In this document: in pieces, positions 23,101-35,668 of the stretch
Layout: each line of letters starts with the position of its first letter
Numbering within the stretch: the first letter of the stretch is position 1
Notes under the pieces: generated by a model
What the model saw: only the letters and a program-made list of their open reading frames with translations
The model's database searches: none
What the model was told of the DNA's origin: nothing
NCBI GenBank assembly: GCA_015832175.1
Contig: WJXW01000004.1
Coordinates: 930,001 to 994,000 of the forward strand
DNA from: Paraphaeosphaeria minitans
Taxonomy: Eukaryota; Ascomycota; Dothideomycetes; Pleosporales; Didymosphaeriaceae
Direction of reading: 5' to 3'
DNA: 64,000 nt
Translations under genes and position numbers: made by a program

Positions 23101-26100
23101 TGCTGTCGTCCTCGGTGTAGTGAGGGCCACGGAAAGTGTAGTATCCAGGGTATGTTCCATCTTTGTGACCGCACACGAATGTGAGACGGCGGATACGACG
23201 GGTCAAGAGCTCGTCCTTGTACTCCTTCACGATCGGCAGAATACGCTCCAGGATCTCCTTATCGTCGAAGCTCTCGACATCGCGAACGGCAACGTTCAGG
23301 ACCCCAGTAAGCTCATCAGGAGTCTGGTTGACGTTCGCGCCAGAAGTAGGAGTACGCTTCAAGGTCATGCTCTCCTTGAGGTTAACAGAACTCTTCTTCG
23401 CGCCAAGGGCAGGGAAGATCTCGAGAGCCTTGCCAATGGACTCATCAACGTCATCCAAGTATTCTACAGGGACTACCACACCCTTGCGACTGGGCTCACC
23501 CTCTACCTTCGAGTTCAGGTAAGACATGTCACTGATCGAGTGGATGCGAGGGGGCCGCTCAAATGCAGGTGTGCTTGGCGTGCCGGGTTGTGAAGCCTCG
23601 ACAGGAAGGCCATACTCTTGCTCACCAACCTTGCGCAAGATGAAATCCCAAGAAAGGAGATATGGCTGTTCGTTTTCTGTGTGGTAGTGTATGTCCTTGA
23701 GTTGGTAGGCGCGGTAGGCGCGGCGAGTGTACACTTCCAGAGCAGCGAGGGCTACCCAAGGATCTTGATGTACAAAGAACTGAGGCAGCACGTCGAAGAC
23801 AGTGTATTTAGAGTCAACGACCTCCTTTATGACTTCAAAGTGAGGCTCACGGTGGTCCCAACCGCTCTCACCGTATCGAGACTCGACAACAGCGGATCGG
23901 AGAATATGCTCCATCTGCGAAGTTCGCTCTTCGAGAGAAGGCATGGCGCATTGGATAAGCACCTCACGTGCCTTCAGGGAAACCTTGGCGGTTTGGCGGG
24001 ATTCGAGTTCAGTAAGCTTCTTGAGGGCATCTTTGAAGTACTTCGCAACATTGCCGGCACCGGGCTTGTTCGGTCGGTAGAGATCCAGAATCGCAATGAG
24101 AAGGTTGTTCTTGGCATTTACTCGGGTGTGGGACAGGACCGTGTGGACAACAGGAATGATGTTGCCACGGTTCTCGTCACGCAGCTTGAGGACAACCTCC
24201 TCATCCCGGCCAGCGCGGTTGGAGAATAAGTTCTCCACCGTCCAGTACTGCTCGAGCAGACGGATCATGACAGTGTATTCATGCGCCTTAAGCCCATCGG
24301 CGTAGCGGTCGATGATCTCGGTCAAGGGTGACAGACCAGCCATCAGCAGGTCCGCGTCAGTCTTGGGGACGTTATCGTCAAGGAACCGTTGGAAAGCCTT
24401 GGAGAGTTGCTTGGCAGGGAACTCTAGGCTTCGTTTGTGGGCACGTTCAACGACTTCCGACAAGATAGTGTCAAGCTTCTGAGGCATGCGAGAATGGAGA
24501 GCAGAAGCCTGTGCGTTCCACTCGCCATATGGCAGCTCTGGGTCACGAAGAACCTCGACAAGCTCTTTCAGTGTGCTCTGCATGATGACCTGGTTGTCGA
24601 AGCCCTGCAGAATGTGCGTGACGATGCCAAAAAGGTATGTGAATCTCTGCGGCGGCTTGTTGCCCATAACCTGCGGCGGGCCGAGATCGGGCAGCAGTCC
24701 CACGAATGGCTGAGCGGACTTCACCTTGGAAGGATCGTCCAGTGCGAGTATACCAAGAATGTCTCCGGCTTCGAGGGTAGCTCCAGGTTGCTTGATGAAG
24801 CTGACAATACCGTCCTCCTGGGCGATAAGCGGCATGTACATCTTCATGACTTCGACTTCGGCGAAAGGTTGTCCCTTCCTGATGTGGTCGCCGTTCTCGA
24901 CAGTGAACTTGACCAGCTTACCGGGAGACGGCGTGCGGAGCTGAGTAGGGTCGTTCTCCTGCTCGAGAAGCGCGGTCTTTCCGTCGACGGAGACACGAGT
25001 GGCACCGACCTCCTCCTTCCAGTATACGCTGTGTGATTTTCCGCTAAGAAGCACAAGAAGACCACCATCAGCGAGCGCTCTCACACCAACGGAGCACTTT
25101 GAGCCATTGATGAAGAGAGTGAAGCTGTCGATGCTGGATCGGGTAGCGGTGAACTTGTACCGGTAACCCTCATAGATGAAATCTATGGGAAACACAGTCT
25201 TCAGAACATCCTTGGAAGGAACCTGACCCTTCTCCAGGCTTGTTTTGTACTCGGTGATGCAAGCTTCGCTCGCAACGTGCGCCTTGGTGACGGCTCCACA
25301 GATCACGGCGATCAACGGGTCAGGACGCTCAGCAGTCAGCTTCTTGGAAATCAGCTCGTCCAACCAGCCCGTGGTGATGGTGTTATCCTCGAAAGCAGGG
25401 GTCTCAAGAAGCTTAATGAGGTACTCGACGGTGGTCTTGAAGTCACCACGAATGCTCAATTCCTTGAGTGCAACAACCATGTGTTTCCGTGATGCTTGTC
25501 GGTTCTCACCGTAGGCGAATATGTGGCCGAATTGAGAATCGGAGAAGCTGTGAATACCACCAGCAGAGCTGACGGAGAAGTAACCCCAAACGTTGGAGCT
25601 ACTCCTGAAGTTGAGGTCGTGCATCGTACCACCGGAAGGCTTAAAGCCCTCATCGGGATCTTCGGACGTGATGCGGCAAGCAGTGCAATGGCCCTTTGGA
25701 GTGGGTCGTCGCTGCTTCTGCACGCTACCCTCTTTGTCAAAATCGAAGTCCAACGGAGTGCTGGTGTGGGGATCTGCGCCATAAAGCAGTCTGATGTCGC
25801 GGATGCGGTGCAGAGGAAGACCCATGGCAATCTGAAGCTGAGCAGCTGGGAGGTTCACGCCAGTGACCATTTCAGTCGTGGGATGCTCGACCTGGAGGCG
25901 GGGGTTCAGCTCAAGGAAGTAGAACTTGTCATCAGCATGCGAATAGAGATATTCGACAGTACCGGCGGAGACGTATCCGACAAGCTTTCCGAGAGCCACG
26001 GCCGCTTTCTCCATCTCGTGGAAGGTCTTTGGGGTCGCGACCGTCACAGGCGCCTCCTCAATGATCTTCTGGTGTCGTCGCTGAACGGAGCAGTCACGAC

Positions 26101-27155
26101 CGAACAACGAGATGTTGTTGCCGTACTGATCGGCGAGCAGCTGCACTTCCAAATGCCGTGCGGTGCCTGCGAGCTTCATAATGAAGATGGGCGAGCCCGG
26201 AATTTCCGACGCCGCGGCCTTATACAGCGGGATGAAATCTTCCTCACGCTCGACTTTTCGGATACCCTTGCCACCACCACCTTCCGAGGCCTTGACCATG
26301 ACGGGGAAGCCGATCTTCTTGGCTGCCTCCAGACCCTCTTCAGGTGTCTTTGTGCAGCCCTGGTCGTAAATGTGATCCTCGACCGTGACGATGCCATGTT
26401 CGTCAACCACGACCGTATCCACGCCCTCTCCCGACCACGGGATGCAAGGCACATTGGCGTGCTGTGCTACGATGGTGGACGAGATCTTGTCTCCCAGCGA
26501 CCGCATGGCGGACCCTGGGGGGCCAATGAAGACGATCTTTTTCGGCGAGGCGGCGAGGGACTCGGGGAGCTTTGGGTTCTCGGATGCGTGGCCCCTAGAC
26601 TGAGCGTTAGCAACCACGCCAAATCAATTGCAGGGGAATCGAGCACGCACCATCCTGCCCACACGGCGTGGACGTTCATACGCTCGGCAATGTCGACGAT
26701 CAGCTCGACGTTGGCGTAGTTGTTGTTGTTGGTGCCTCCGGGCACCTGCGTCTGTCAGCCATGGCTCTTTCGCTCGGGGACGACAGTTTGCATCGCTGGG
26801 CACTCACCTCAACGTACTGGTCGGCCATGCGGATGTACTCTGCGTTCGCCCCCAGATCCTCGGGCGTCGCCATGACGGTGAACTGGATGGCACGCTCATC
26901 GCCAAAGGTCTCGTACGCCCACTTCCGCACGGAGCGGATCTCCTTGACTGCGGCAATACCGTTGTTGGCGATGAGCACCTTTGTGATGACGGTGTGGCCG
27001 GCCTGTGCGGCGACAAAGTCCTTGACCTTGCCGGGCGCTGCAGCGCCAAGATGGTTTCCGCCGATGAAGTGCGGCGCGAGGTTGTATTTTGCGGCCGAAG
27101 AGCTCGGGCTGCCGTTGGCAGAGCCATTGGCGCCATTTTGCTGAGCTCCGGCCAT
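20139..27155 (-). CDS. ACC1: Acetyl-CoA carboxylase
   Basis: Multifunctional biotin enzyme that makes malonyl-CoA, the first committed step of fatty acid synthesis, in the cytosol. Exons (high to low): 27155-26808, 26751-26651, 26594-21736, 21682-20139; introns of 56, 56 and 53 bp; 2283 residues, full length. Biotin carboxylase comes first ([23 protein letters not shown]-grasp [14 protein letters not shown] near 250). The biotin attachment site is EVMKMYMPL, Lys near 734. The ACC central domain follows. The carboxyltransferase domain begins near 1480 ([18 protein letters not shown]; later FSGGQRDMY and QEVLKYG-like sequence). Splicing of the last intron restores [16 protein letters not shown]. 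No breaks, so presumably functional and essential. Long antisense frames on the plus strand are codon-bias shadows. Confidence 0.98.
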
Positions 27156-29355
27156 GGTGGTGAGGGGAGGGGAATGTGCCCGTGCAGGGACTGCGGTGAG
27201 GACAATCGGAGGTGGGCCGGGACAAATTTATAGTAGAGCGACCGGAGGCTCTCTTCGGCGGGTTTTGGACGAGGAGCAGCCAATTGCACGCCTCGCGCGA
27301 TGATGCAGAAGGCGCCGGTGGGAGATGGATGCCGGTGCCTCGTGTATTAGTAGAGTAGAAGTAAGGGCACAGCAGCAGGCCGCTCGGCGGTCAGCGGGCA
27401 AAGCTACAGAGAGGCCGGGCGTGTGCAGTGCGTGGGGAGGGCAGAGCTGCGGAGGCTGCAACGCACAAAAGGAAGGAACAAGGAGCGGATGCAGGGTATC
27501 GCGGGTATCAGAGACAGAGGCAGCGGCAGAGGCTGAGCAGAGCAGAGCAGAGCAGAGCAGAGCAGAGCAGAGCAGAGCAGAGAAGGGAGCGAGGGCGGGC
27601 GGATGGGTCTCTGGATATTTATTAAAATTCTCTCTACTACGGAACCCCCCAGAGCTCGACCCGAAGCTTTGTTGAGCGCAGGCCACGCGCATCGTCGTCA
27701 ACTACCCCCGAGGAGGCTAATGCAAGCCGCCCCCCAACCCCCAACCCAACCCAAAAGCTACCAAACGCTGCCCCTGGACTCGCCGAGCGCCCTGCGCCCT
27801 CATTGCTACAGCCTACATAGTACACAGTCTGCGCCCGTGGAAGCAGCGAGAAGGCCTGTCCGAGGCTGGTGGGGACGCTCGCGAGCAGCGCAGCGTTGGG
27901 TGCGGCCTGCTCTCGAAGCGGTGGAATGCGATAGGTACCTGCCATCCTGTGCCTTGTTGAGCGAGATATGCAGTAGGGAAACTACCTACTACCAGACTAC
28001 CTACTAGTCGGAGGCATTGTCGGCCAACGTCAGTCGTGGCCTCGCTGGTTGAGCGCACCACGGGCTGTCCAAGCCGTAGACGACCTCCACCACGAGAAAG
28101 ACCCGCTAGACTATCTACCTACCTCCTGTCCGTCCGTCCTCTCCCTGCCGCCGCGCCTCTGCCTCCGACTCTGCCTCGTCCAACACTCCACCAACACAGC
28201 TAGACTATCTACTGCACCGCCGACCATCTCACCCTGCCGGCGCCCCTCTACCGCTCCGATCATTCGTGCTCACGTCAACATGTAACCAGCGATCCACACG
28301 AGCATTCAAGGGACGAGCGAGTCGGCTCTCCACTCACAGCCCTTCGGAGTCCGTCCGGTACCTTTCCAACTACCGCTCTGTCCATTCGCCCATGTGTGCC
28401 CGCCATCTGCATGGCTACCTACTCTCGATCCAAGGGCTGTCAGAAAGACGGTTTCAGCCAAGAGCCTCTCGGCGACCCTCAGTCAGCCGAAGCGCGGTCG
28501 CGCTGCTTCGTCCACCCACCTCTAGGTAGTCTACCGCAGGCTCCGCTGACTCTGGCTACGAACATGAACATGGAACCGAGCCCGTTGCATGCGATAGAGT
28601 AGATAGTCTAAGCTTTGCGCTTCCATCTCAATCGGTAGGAGCTCCGACGAGATGATTAAGCTCAGCATCCGATCCCCAGGGTCCGGTGTGGCGGTCCGAT
28701 CCATACATAGCCGCAAAAGTGGCCTGATGTTTGCAGCTGACAGCTTCAACACCAAGGGCCCGTGCTGCCTGCCATACAAATTTCCCCATCCGTGCTGAAG
28801 CCGTGAGAAACCCTAAATGGCATGAAGCTGGCTTGTATCTCGGTAAAAGCTGATTTCGTGGAATTTTGCGCCCATTCGCCTTCGCATCGTGACCTGGCAT
28901 GTGCAAAAAAAAACCCCTGCAGATGGCTCGACATCATTGCATGTGCCCTGCTTCCGCCATGCAACTTACTGACACCCGTGCATGACCAATGCGCACGCAT
29001 ACTAATAGATGGTGCGGTCCACGCTTGATCTCTGTTGATATGTGAGATGCGATTGCATTTCTACCTATCACTACCGGGTATCCGCTCTTCCAAGACAAAA
29101 GAAATATTCTACTATGTGAATGAGATGCGTAACAATGCCAATCCCAAGCGGCGTTTGCATCGCGACCAAGGAATAGACGTCGCATCCCATATGTGCGGTG
29201 TGCTCCAGATGCCGTCGCTGAACACCAGTCGCCTTCAAGCAGATGCCCAAACTCCAAGCCAATGCAAGATATCGTAACGCGTTCGCCGAATCATGTACGG
29301 AGAAGAGAATGCCTCGTCGCAGGAGCCTACCCAGGTTGCCCATGTGTGCTTACTC
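27156..29355. other. Long gene-free stretch upstream of ACC1
   Basis: 2.2 kb between the ACC1 start and the nudE stop. The first 1.1 kb is GC-rich, with pyrimidine-rich runs in 27600-28300 expected of a strong promoter and long 5' leader. TACCTAC/ACTACC words recur at 27980-28010 and 28100-28125. Several ATG-started short frames exist (for example 28396-28602, plus), but none has recognisable content; they could be upstream or spurious ORFs. Confidence 0.45.
27536..27582. repeat. AGCAG pentanucleotide microsatellite, about nine copies
   Basis: Uninterrupted AGCAG units about 380 bp upstream of the ACC1 start codon, probably within its promoter or 5' leader. Confidence 0.95.
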
Positions 29356-31132
29356 CTAGAAAGACTCCTCTACTTGGCTCATTTTGCGCGGTCTTGCAGG
29401 AGGACCCATACCATGCATACCCATTTCTGAGCTTGTCCTTCTCCCTGCACTCTGTCTTCGAGGAATGCCGCTCGGGGCCGGGATGCCTGACCTATCAATC
29501 GACATGCGGCGCCCTACAGGCGTGGCTGAGCTGCTTCCATCGCTGAGGCCATCTGGGTCGTCCCGCATGGCCCCCGACAAAGACAAGGAATGAGAGTGGC
29601 TGTGGGCACTAGACTGTCCGCTCATCGAGCTCCGTGGGCGCGGAATCCGCCCCTCTACCCCGCTGATGGACGAAGAAGCGTAGTGACCCAATGGCGTCCG
29701 CGTGCTGCTCCTACTCCCTGGTCTCTGGGACGCTACGGAAGCCCGACTGCTTGGGCGGCTGCTACTAGGCTCGCGCGACACTCCGAAGGACAAGCGACTC
29801 ACGCCAGAATCGCCAGTGGCGTTTTTGACGGAGCTCGAGGAAGCTTGTGATGTTCGTTTGCTGCTTCTCCTTACTGTCACTGTGCTCGGTATATGATGTC
29901 CCATGGCGCTTGCGTTTCGTGGACTGGCCCGTGGAGGGGTATGTGTTGGAGCCGGCAGTCTCGACCGCACGTTGTGTACGCGCTCCTCAAGCTTCTGCAT
30001 GTTGCCAATCAGATTCCGAATCTGATACAGGGAACCAGACCTTGGCAGACTACCCGCTGGCTTTCCTCCCACGCTTGGCCGGGCACTCCTTTGCGCCGGG
30101 GCGGTTGTCCTAATGGACGGTGTAGCTCGGCCGCTGGGTGTGCCTGTAGGCTTCATTGAAGTTGGAATACTTGGGGCACGAGAGTGCCGCGGCGCCCGTG
30201 TAGAGTACATGCCAGGCCGGGGCGTGGCGGAGGGATCCAGCGCTATGGAACTCTTCCGCACCGGCATGGGGGTGATAGGTACGGGCTTAGCAGCGATCGA
30301 GGCTTCCGATAGAGGCGGAGAAGGAGGTGTAGCATCGGGCAGCATAGAATCGGCTTTTGGGCGAGGTGGAGTGGAAGCCGTCGTTGGCGAAGATAGTGTC
30401 GTGGCGGACGTCGATGTCTCTGAGACGGGTGAGCGGGGACGCAAAGAATCACCAGCTAGCAGGTTCGACGTCTTGCGTTGATGGTGGTTCTCGATGGTCT
30501 CCTCTGCAATTCGCAGCTTCTCTTGCACTATCTCTGCCTCGATGCGCAAATCGGACAATTCGTCGCGGAGTCTTTGGGTCTCGATCCTCAAGCCCTCACG
30601 TTCCTGTTCCCCAATCTTGATCTCCTCGTCCAACATGACAGTTCGCTCTAGAGTGACGTTATATTTGGACTCCAGGTCCTCGAGCGACGATGTCTGGTTT
30701 CGACCCTGACGCTCAAGATCGTCGTTTTGAACTTCGGTGTCGCGTAGCTGCATCTGGAGCGACCGCTGCGACTCGCGGAGCGCGGTGATTTCCTTCTGGA
30801 GCTTGTTCTGCACATTGCTAGCTTCGATCTTGCTTTGTTTATATTTGGTCTGCACGCGGACGTCAGTATGTGGTACAACGCAGCTCGCGGCGGCAGCATA
30901 CTTTCCACTCTTCCACTTCGAAGCCGAGAGCCTCGACCTTCTCCTTCAGCCTGCGCTCTCGCTTCTCGCTCTCCTCGATGTCCTTCTCAAGCTCCGCCTC
31001 CAGTTCCTTGCTAGAGGCCTGGAACTCTTGCAGCTCAACCTCCAACGTCTCGTACTGGGTCTTGTAGTATGCGAGCTCTTCGTCGGTGCTGCTCCACTCA
31101 CCTCGCGCGGGCGAAGAGGTGCCGTCGGCCAT
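29356..31132 (-). CDS. nudE: Nuclear distribution protein nudE (NDE1/NDEL1 homologue)
   Basis: Links LIS1 (NudF) to cytoplasmic dynein for nuclear migration along microtubules. Exons 31132-30902 and 30849-29356 with a 52-bp intron in phase 0 (donor GTATGC, acceptor CGTGCAG) give 574 residues. The N-terminal third is one long coiled coil ([20 protein letters not shown], continuing through [20 protein letters not shown]), the LIS1/dynein-binding region of the NudE family. The rest is Ser/Pro/Thr/Arg-rich and probably disordered, with phosphorylation-prone SP/TP sites, and ends in a basic tail ([17 protein letters not shown]). Length and order match Aspergillus NudE and Neurospora RO11. Confidence 0.9.
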
Positions 31133-32046
31133 GGTGCGGCTGCGACGTCAGCGTTGTTGGCAACGGCTTGGAAGCAGGTGTCGCTGTCGCTGTGCGGGGA
31201 GCGCCCGGGCGCGCTGAAGAATAGAATCGGTGGCAGAGGCGAGGGTGCGCTGCGCGGCAGAGGTAGCGGGAGTGGTAGCGGCACGTGAGAGGCGGTCGTT
31301 CCTCCCTTGTGCGGCCTCGGGCGAATGTTTCACTTCGGGAGCATGCGGTGCTGGATAACAGTTATGCACCGCCTCGCAGTTCAGCCAGATATCTTCGCGT
31401 CGCGCAGGCGTCGCAGTGTAGATCCGGTCTTTTGTTTGTGTTCCTGTGCGGGTTAGTGGTTAGTAGCCGGGGCGGGTGGTTGGGTGAGTGAGTGAGTGGT
31501 CGTGTTGTGGTGCTGCTGTTGTCGAGGGGTCGGTTTGTTGATCTATGCGCCAGCCTTCTGCTTTACCTACCGTTGCACTAGTGACACATGCAGCATTACG
31601 ATGACTCGTCCGCATCCCAACACCTCGCCTCACCTGCTTAGCACAGCGACGGCTGCGCAACACTACAAAAGACGACAGCCAGCGCCATAAAAGGCCATCC
31701 ATTTTCGAGCTTCACACCTCGTCCTGATCAACCTGAAACACCACATCCGCCTAGCCACGTAAGGCCCGCCATCTTCCAATTCGCCGAAAACGGAACACAT
31801 GATACTTAGCATTCGAACGCCCTGTCGTAGTATATAATTAAACGCGTATGCCGATTCGAGTTACCATATGATGTACTATTTCGTCCCGAATGCCAAACTA
31901 CTTCCGACTCATGTTCATACATCTTTCCGCCGCTGTAAAATTCATGCGGGAAACGACCACTCAAACCTGATATGTACACAATTTAGACAGCCGCTGAACA
32001 ACCTGTTATGTACACGCTTTAAACATCCGAAAATCTTATCCATCCA
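31133..32046. other. Intergenic: nudE promoter and carrier 3' flank
   Basis: GC-rich next to nudE, AT-richer from 31800. A GTGAGTGAGTGAGTGG run lies at 31484-31499. No gene seen. Confidence 0.5.
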
Positions 32047-33433
32047 TCACTTTTCGCCTCTAAGCTTCGCTTGCACCTGTTTCGCAGCTTCACTCGCACC
32101 CTCTCTCCCCTTCTCAAGCAGCTCCTCGGTCTGCTGCGATCCACTCGCTGCAACTTCTTGCAACTTCGCTGTAGCAGAACCGGCGACCTCGACGCCCTTG
32201 GTATACGCATCGCCAACTTGCTCTTTGCCTTGTTCATATGCATCATGTGCCTGCTCGGAGGCCATCTTCGCCAGATCTTCCGGGCTGGGATACTTCTTGA
32301 GCGAATGCAGAACGAGGTAGTACATGTTGATGATGGCGGTATGGATCTGATCTTTCATGAGCATTGTGATTCCGTGTGAAAAGAACCCCTTCATGACTTC
32401 TGCACCAAGACCCTGGTAGAGCGCCCATAGACCTTCCGTCTTAGCTATGCGGAGAATGGTGCTGAAGACCGTTCGTTGGCGTGCTCGTACTGCTCGGGAC
32501 TGGCTGACATATCCGAGCTTCTCCGTTTCAGACGTAGGGCCTGTAGTTTGTGATGGCTTTTGTGAAGATACTTGAGCGCGCGTCTTTGCGAGCGAGAACG
32601 GGTACGTAAAAGTCGACGCGAGCGCTTTGCTGACTGCTGCTATGAGGAACGTGATTCGACCTCCAGGATCCGATCGCTTGTCTCTCGTAACCAGCAACCG
32701 TAGCAGCATTTTGTGCAGCAGGAACGTGATCGACGGATTCAACGTCAACACCAGGCTCGCAGAATAACCCGACCAGAAACCTTGCAATCCCTTCTCGTCT
32801 CGGATCTGCAACGCAATATCTTTGGCACTGAGATTAGGTGAAGTTGACGATGTGGGATCTCGTGAGTGCACCATCGCAGCGATCTGCTTCCGTGTGACGA
32901 CATTCTGTATGGGCGTTGTCAAGAACTTGCAAAAGGCGCCCGAAATAACGCCTACACCGATCTCATCCAATGCTGATAGCTTGCGCGAGCCTTGCGCCAC
33001 TCTTCTCTTCTCACCAATGTAGGAATAGGCGAGGAAGAACAAGAAGCTGTCCGCCACGCCTTTACCGACCTCCTGCAAGATACCGGTGTAGAATGCTCCA
33101 ATACCTCCTTCATTTTCGTAGATTTTTGCAACCGCGTCGACGATGCCTTCGTAGTCCGCCTGACGGTCATCAGTCTGAAAATGCTTCTGCACTTGCAGAC
33201 GTGTTATCACCAGGTCAAGGGGATAGGTGATGAGCTTGGAGATTGCAGTTCCCAAGGCACCGGAAGTAGCATGACCAAGTGCCGGCAGTGCCGGCCCTGT
33301 TACTCTTTCACGTGGCGCTTCTTCATTTGACACATGGTACAGTGTGAAAGCATCCTGTGCTCATTAGTATGCGCAGTACTATGGAACGCGCGTGGGGCTT
33401 ACCTACAAGCTGCGAGTTGTAGGCGAACGCCAT
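32047..33433 (-). CDS. Mitochondrial-carrier-family protein, PMP47/ANT1-like peroxisomal type, with long C-terminal tail
   Basis: Six-helix solute carrier, probably exchanging adenine nucleotides or cofactors across the peroxisomal membrane. Exons 33433-33407 (nine codons, MAFAYNSQL) and 33354-32047 give 444 residues. Carrier signature repeats are visible: PLDLVITRLQ, then TTPIQNVVTRKQ, then YPFSLAKTRAQ, the three P-x-(D/E/Q/S)-x-x-x-x-(K/R) motifs. The sequence around GHATSGALGTAISKLITYPL fits the PMP47 group. After the sixth helix comes an extra tail of about 85 residues rich in Ala, Glu and Lys (QAHDAYEQGKEQVGDAYTKG onward), which most carriers of about 300-350 residues lack. The nine-codon first exon ends at a double donor, GTAGGTAAG; only GTAGGT keeps frame. 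Confidence 0.85.
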
Positions 33434-35668
33434 GGCGGGCGGAAAGTCCAGAAGGCGTTTTACGATAGAGGAAATTGGCCGGGAGATTGACCTCAACAAC
33501 CTAGCCTGATGAGACAGTGTACAGATGCGAGGTGATGTTGTAGACAGCTCCGCTCTTTGTGTCACCCCTCAAGACGTCATTTGGAGCTAAGGCTAGGTCG
33601 TGGCTCGTGAGAGACCCTGCAACACGGACCTCGCTGGTCAACAACTCCAACCTCATCACCATCATGACCTGCCATTGTACTTAGTGCTAGCAAATCATTG
33701 CAATGCAAGAGGCCAGATTATGAGAAACCAAGGCCACATGACCATGATTTTGCTTGTGTTGGGGCACGTACAAACGTCATGTGTGAATTCTTTATTTAAT
33801 AGGTACCGGATTGCCGGTATTCACGCCCACTCAATAACCCAAACTGATGGGATCGGGTACTGAATGGAGATAACATTTAGTACCTATGGTATCCAATAGA
33901 ACTCACCGTCCGGCCATGTCTCTCAAATATGGGCCAAAGAGGAGTTATTGCTGGGAAAGATTTCGGTCCAACAAGATAGGAGGATGTTCGCTACTGGACA
34001 CATGGTGGCGAGGGGGTTCGTTACATCAGATGCTGACCTCTTGTTCGATTCCATCGTTCATAGAGTGAGGACTGAGACGACGCGAGGGAGAGAAGACGAT
34101 GCACAGTCCCACGACGTATGCAAGGTTGTGCGAAGGGAGCGGCATCGCCAACGCGAATCAACCCCGAGCCTGAAGGGAGGACTTTAATGACTCTGAACCA
34201 CTCTCCGTTCTGACCTCGGTTTGCTATCGTCCTGTATCGAAAGTGATTTGCGGTGTTGGCTTGGTCTTCTCAAGTCGGAGACAGCGAGGCTGGTTCCCTC
34301 GGCGGCGACGATTTCTTCTCTCCCCTTCGCATTTGCTTCCAGGTCCAATCACTTCTGGCGTCTGCGCTGGGCAGATGGAAGATTACGGGGGTGGGGCGGA
34401 ACACGAAGACTGTGGTGGATGGGGACGATTGGGCCGGTGAGTGATATCTCGGGGGTCTCGATTATCACATTGTCTGCTCGTTGGATGGGATGACGTGGTT
34501 CTGTTCTTGTCGCGGTTATTCGGAGCGTGATGGCGAGGTGCGTGCTTTCATCGATGTGCGATGTGGAATGTCGATTTGCTGTTGTTGTCTCCTTTGGCAG
34601 CCTCATGGTCGCAGACGATGGCCTTGGATGTGCAGGTAATCTTTTCTTCTTCCTCTTTAAATGTATGCAGGCTGGTGCACAAAGTGTTTGAAGGAAAGCG
34701 CCGGTGCTTTTATGAAATCTACTATTTTGCGACTCACGGTATGATGTTCAGCTTCTGGCGATGCAGCGCCTACGGTCTAGAACTCCAAGCCTCTACCTAC
34801 TTGGTACGATACCCTTGCAGTTCTACGAGCTTGAGTGCAAGCATTTCCTCCATTCAAATTACGCCATGCAAATGGAAGCTCTAGACTCGGACTGCGAGCC
34901 GAAATGATTGCGATTCTGCCACGTCAGTGTGGTGATTGCGATGTTGTGCGCGGGAGGGGGGTTAAGCACTGCCGCTGCGCCACTGATGTCATCGCTGGAG
35001 TCCTGCACCATGTAGCCATACTGTCGCAGTAAGGGCCCAGAACATGGTACGGGTGTGGGTGACGGGAGCTTCTGTGCTGAAAACAAGAGTCACGTGACGA
35101 ACAAGTGTCACCAAGAACACATGGACGGAATTATTGATCTGCATATTCGTCCCAAATGCGATTGTGCTGCCATAATGCACCCCCTTCAGGTCCACCGTAC
35201 GGACTTCTGTTGAATACATGTACCTACCTAGTCGTGCGTCCCAGTTCGTCGGCTGTTCCTCATCTTCTGGCTCTTGTGCACCATCACCCACCGTTCGTTA
35301 CTTCTCTTTCGTCGCACCTTTCCCGTCCATCGTCAATATAAACACCACCCTGGGGTGCTTGCAGTAGAAGTGCCTCTAGTCCGACAGTTTCGGTCTCACA
35401 CGCCGAAGTTTGCTGCTCGGTCGCACCACTGTGTGCTCCCTCTTGTGATTGTTCTTGCGTTTGATCATTACCGAGGTTTCACCCATGTTACTCGAACGTA
35501 TGCTTTCGAAGAACTTTAGACCAAGCCAATGATTTGAATCAAACGCAACACAAGGGCGGGGCCAGTGGTTGTGTGTTTGAAATGTGACTGCTGTGGTGAT
35601 GGCTGCACTTCAATCAGCAGACATTCCAAGAAACGTAATGTGAAAGACCTGAGAAACATGTACGAGGA
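33434..35668. other. Intergenic, no recognisable gene
   Basis: 2.2 kb upstream of the carrier and downstream of the F-box gene. Frames are short, both strands are poor in family-like sequence, and no repeat exceeds a few units. A GTTCGATTCC at 34042 resembles a tRNA B box but has no A box or stem in place. Confidence 0.45.

Noticed and set aside
25496..26719. 407-codon plus-strand frame (with others at 20688-21725 and 22517-23593) opposite ACC1
   Set aside because: Antisense open frames produced by codon bias of a conserved gene; no family-like sequence.
34035..34060. tRNA gene suggested by GTTCGATTCC
   Set aside because: No A box, no acceptor stem and no anticodon arm could be drawn around it. 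No other tRNA or rRNA was seen in the window.
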